Source of the DNA: Dichotomicrobium sp046543175
Lineage (GTDB): Bacteria > Pseudomonadota > Alphaproteobacteria > Rhizobiales > Rhodomicrobiaceae
Reading direction: 5' to 3'
DNA length: 14,521 bases
NCBI GenBank assembly: GCA_046543175.1
Contig: JBKGZY010000052.1
Span: 1-14,521, forward strand
The translations under genes were made by a program, and so were the position numbers. The notes beneath the pieces are model-generated. The model saw nothing but the letters and a program-made list of their open reading frames with translations. It was not told the origin of the DNA and did no database searches. How positions within the stretch are numbered: position 1 is the first letter of the stretch; each line of letters opens with the position of its first letter. This document shows, in pieces, positions 14,510-14,521 of the stretch.

Positions 14510-14521
14510 AGTCTTTGGTTG

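Overview
The window is GC-rich (roughly 65%) chromosomal DNA of an alphaproteobacterium, most likely of the order Hyphomicrobiales (Rhizobiales). This inference rests on the IalB-family gene directly upstream of rlmN, the rplY-pth-ychF cluster, a CTT-like TTG(N17)TATAAC promoter, TTAACCAT (CtrA half-site-like) words and the general protein style. I could not run a search, so genus is not assigned.

Layout. (1) 3-3152, minus strand: an IalB-family periplasmic protein, then rlmN (23S rRNA/tRNA adenosine C2 methyltransferase), then an O-acetylhomoserine sulfhydrylase-type PLP enzyme. (2) 3246-3779, minus: a TrmH/SpoU-family RNA methyltransferase, divergent from an MDR-family quinone oxidoreductase-like gene (3889-4863, plus). 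(3) 5143-9467, plus: a DEAD-box RNA helicase with a very basic tail, then, behind a good promoter at 6711-6739, the translation cluster rplY (ribosomal protein L25/Ctc), pth (peptidyl-tRNA hydrolase) and ychF (P-loop NTPase). (4) 9470-10393, minus: an EamA/DMT-family transporter whose stop lies 2 bp from the ychF stop. (5) 10410-13502, minus: a copper-resistance unit consisting of a textbook MerR-family (CueR/HmrR-type) promoter with a 19-bp spacer, a periplasmic DUF411 protein, a Cu+-type P1B ATPase with YHS and heavy-metal-binding N-terminal domains, and a 59-codon remnant resembling the C-terminus of a cation diffusion facilitator. (6) 13617-14401, plus: two small membrane-protein genes of unknown function, divergent from the copper operon. 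(7) 14402-14521: a gene-free tail containing two long, near-perfect hairpins that look like an intergenic repeat element.

How it works together. Most of the window is housekeeping and much of it concerns translation: RlmN, TrmH-like methylase, DEAD helicase, L25, Pth, YchF. The accessory part is the copper unit. Cytoplasmic Cu+ (or Ag+) would be sensed by a MerR-type regulator encoded elsewhere, which remodels the over-long spacer and switches on a periplasmic metal-binding protein plus an export ATPase. The CDF scrap between the ATPase and the DMT transporter suggests that a former metal-transporter gene was lost by rearrangement at this spot. I do not see a wholly new multi-gene system. The least explained items are the small membrane-protein pair (the second gene has an internal D-x-Y-T-S-F-x-G duplication) and the double hairpin at the right end. 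No tRNA, rRNA, CRISPR array, insertion sequence or phage gene is visible.
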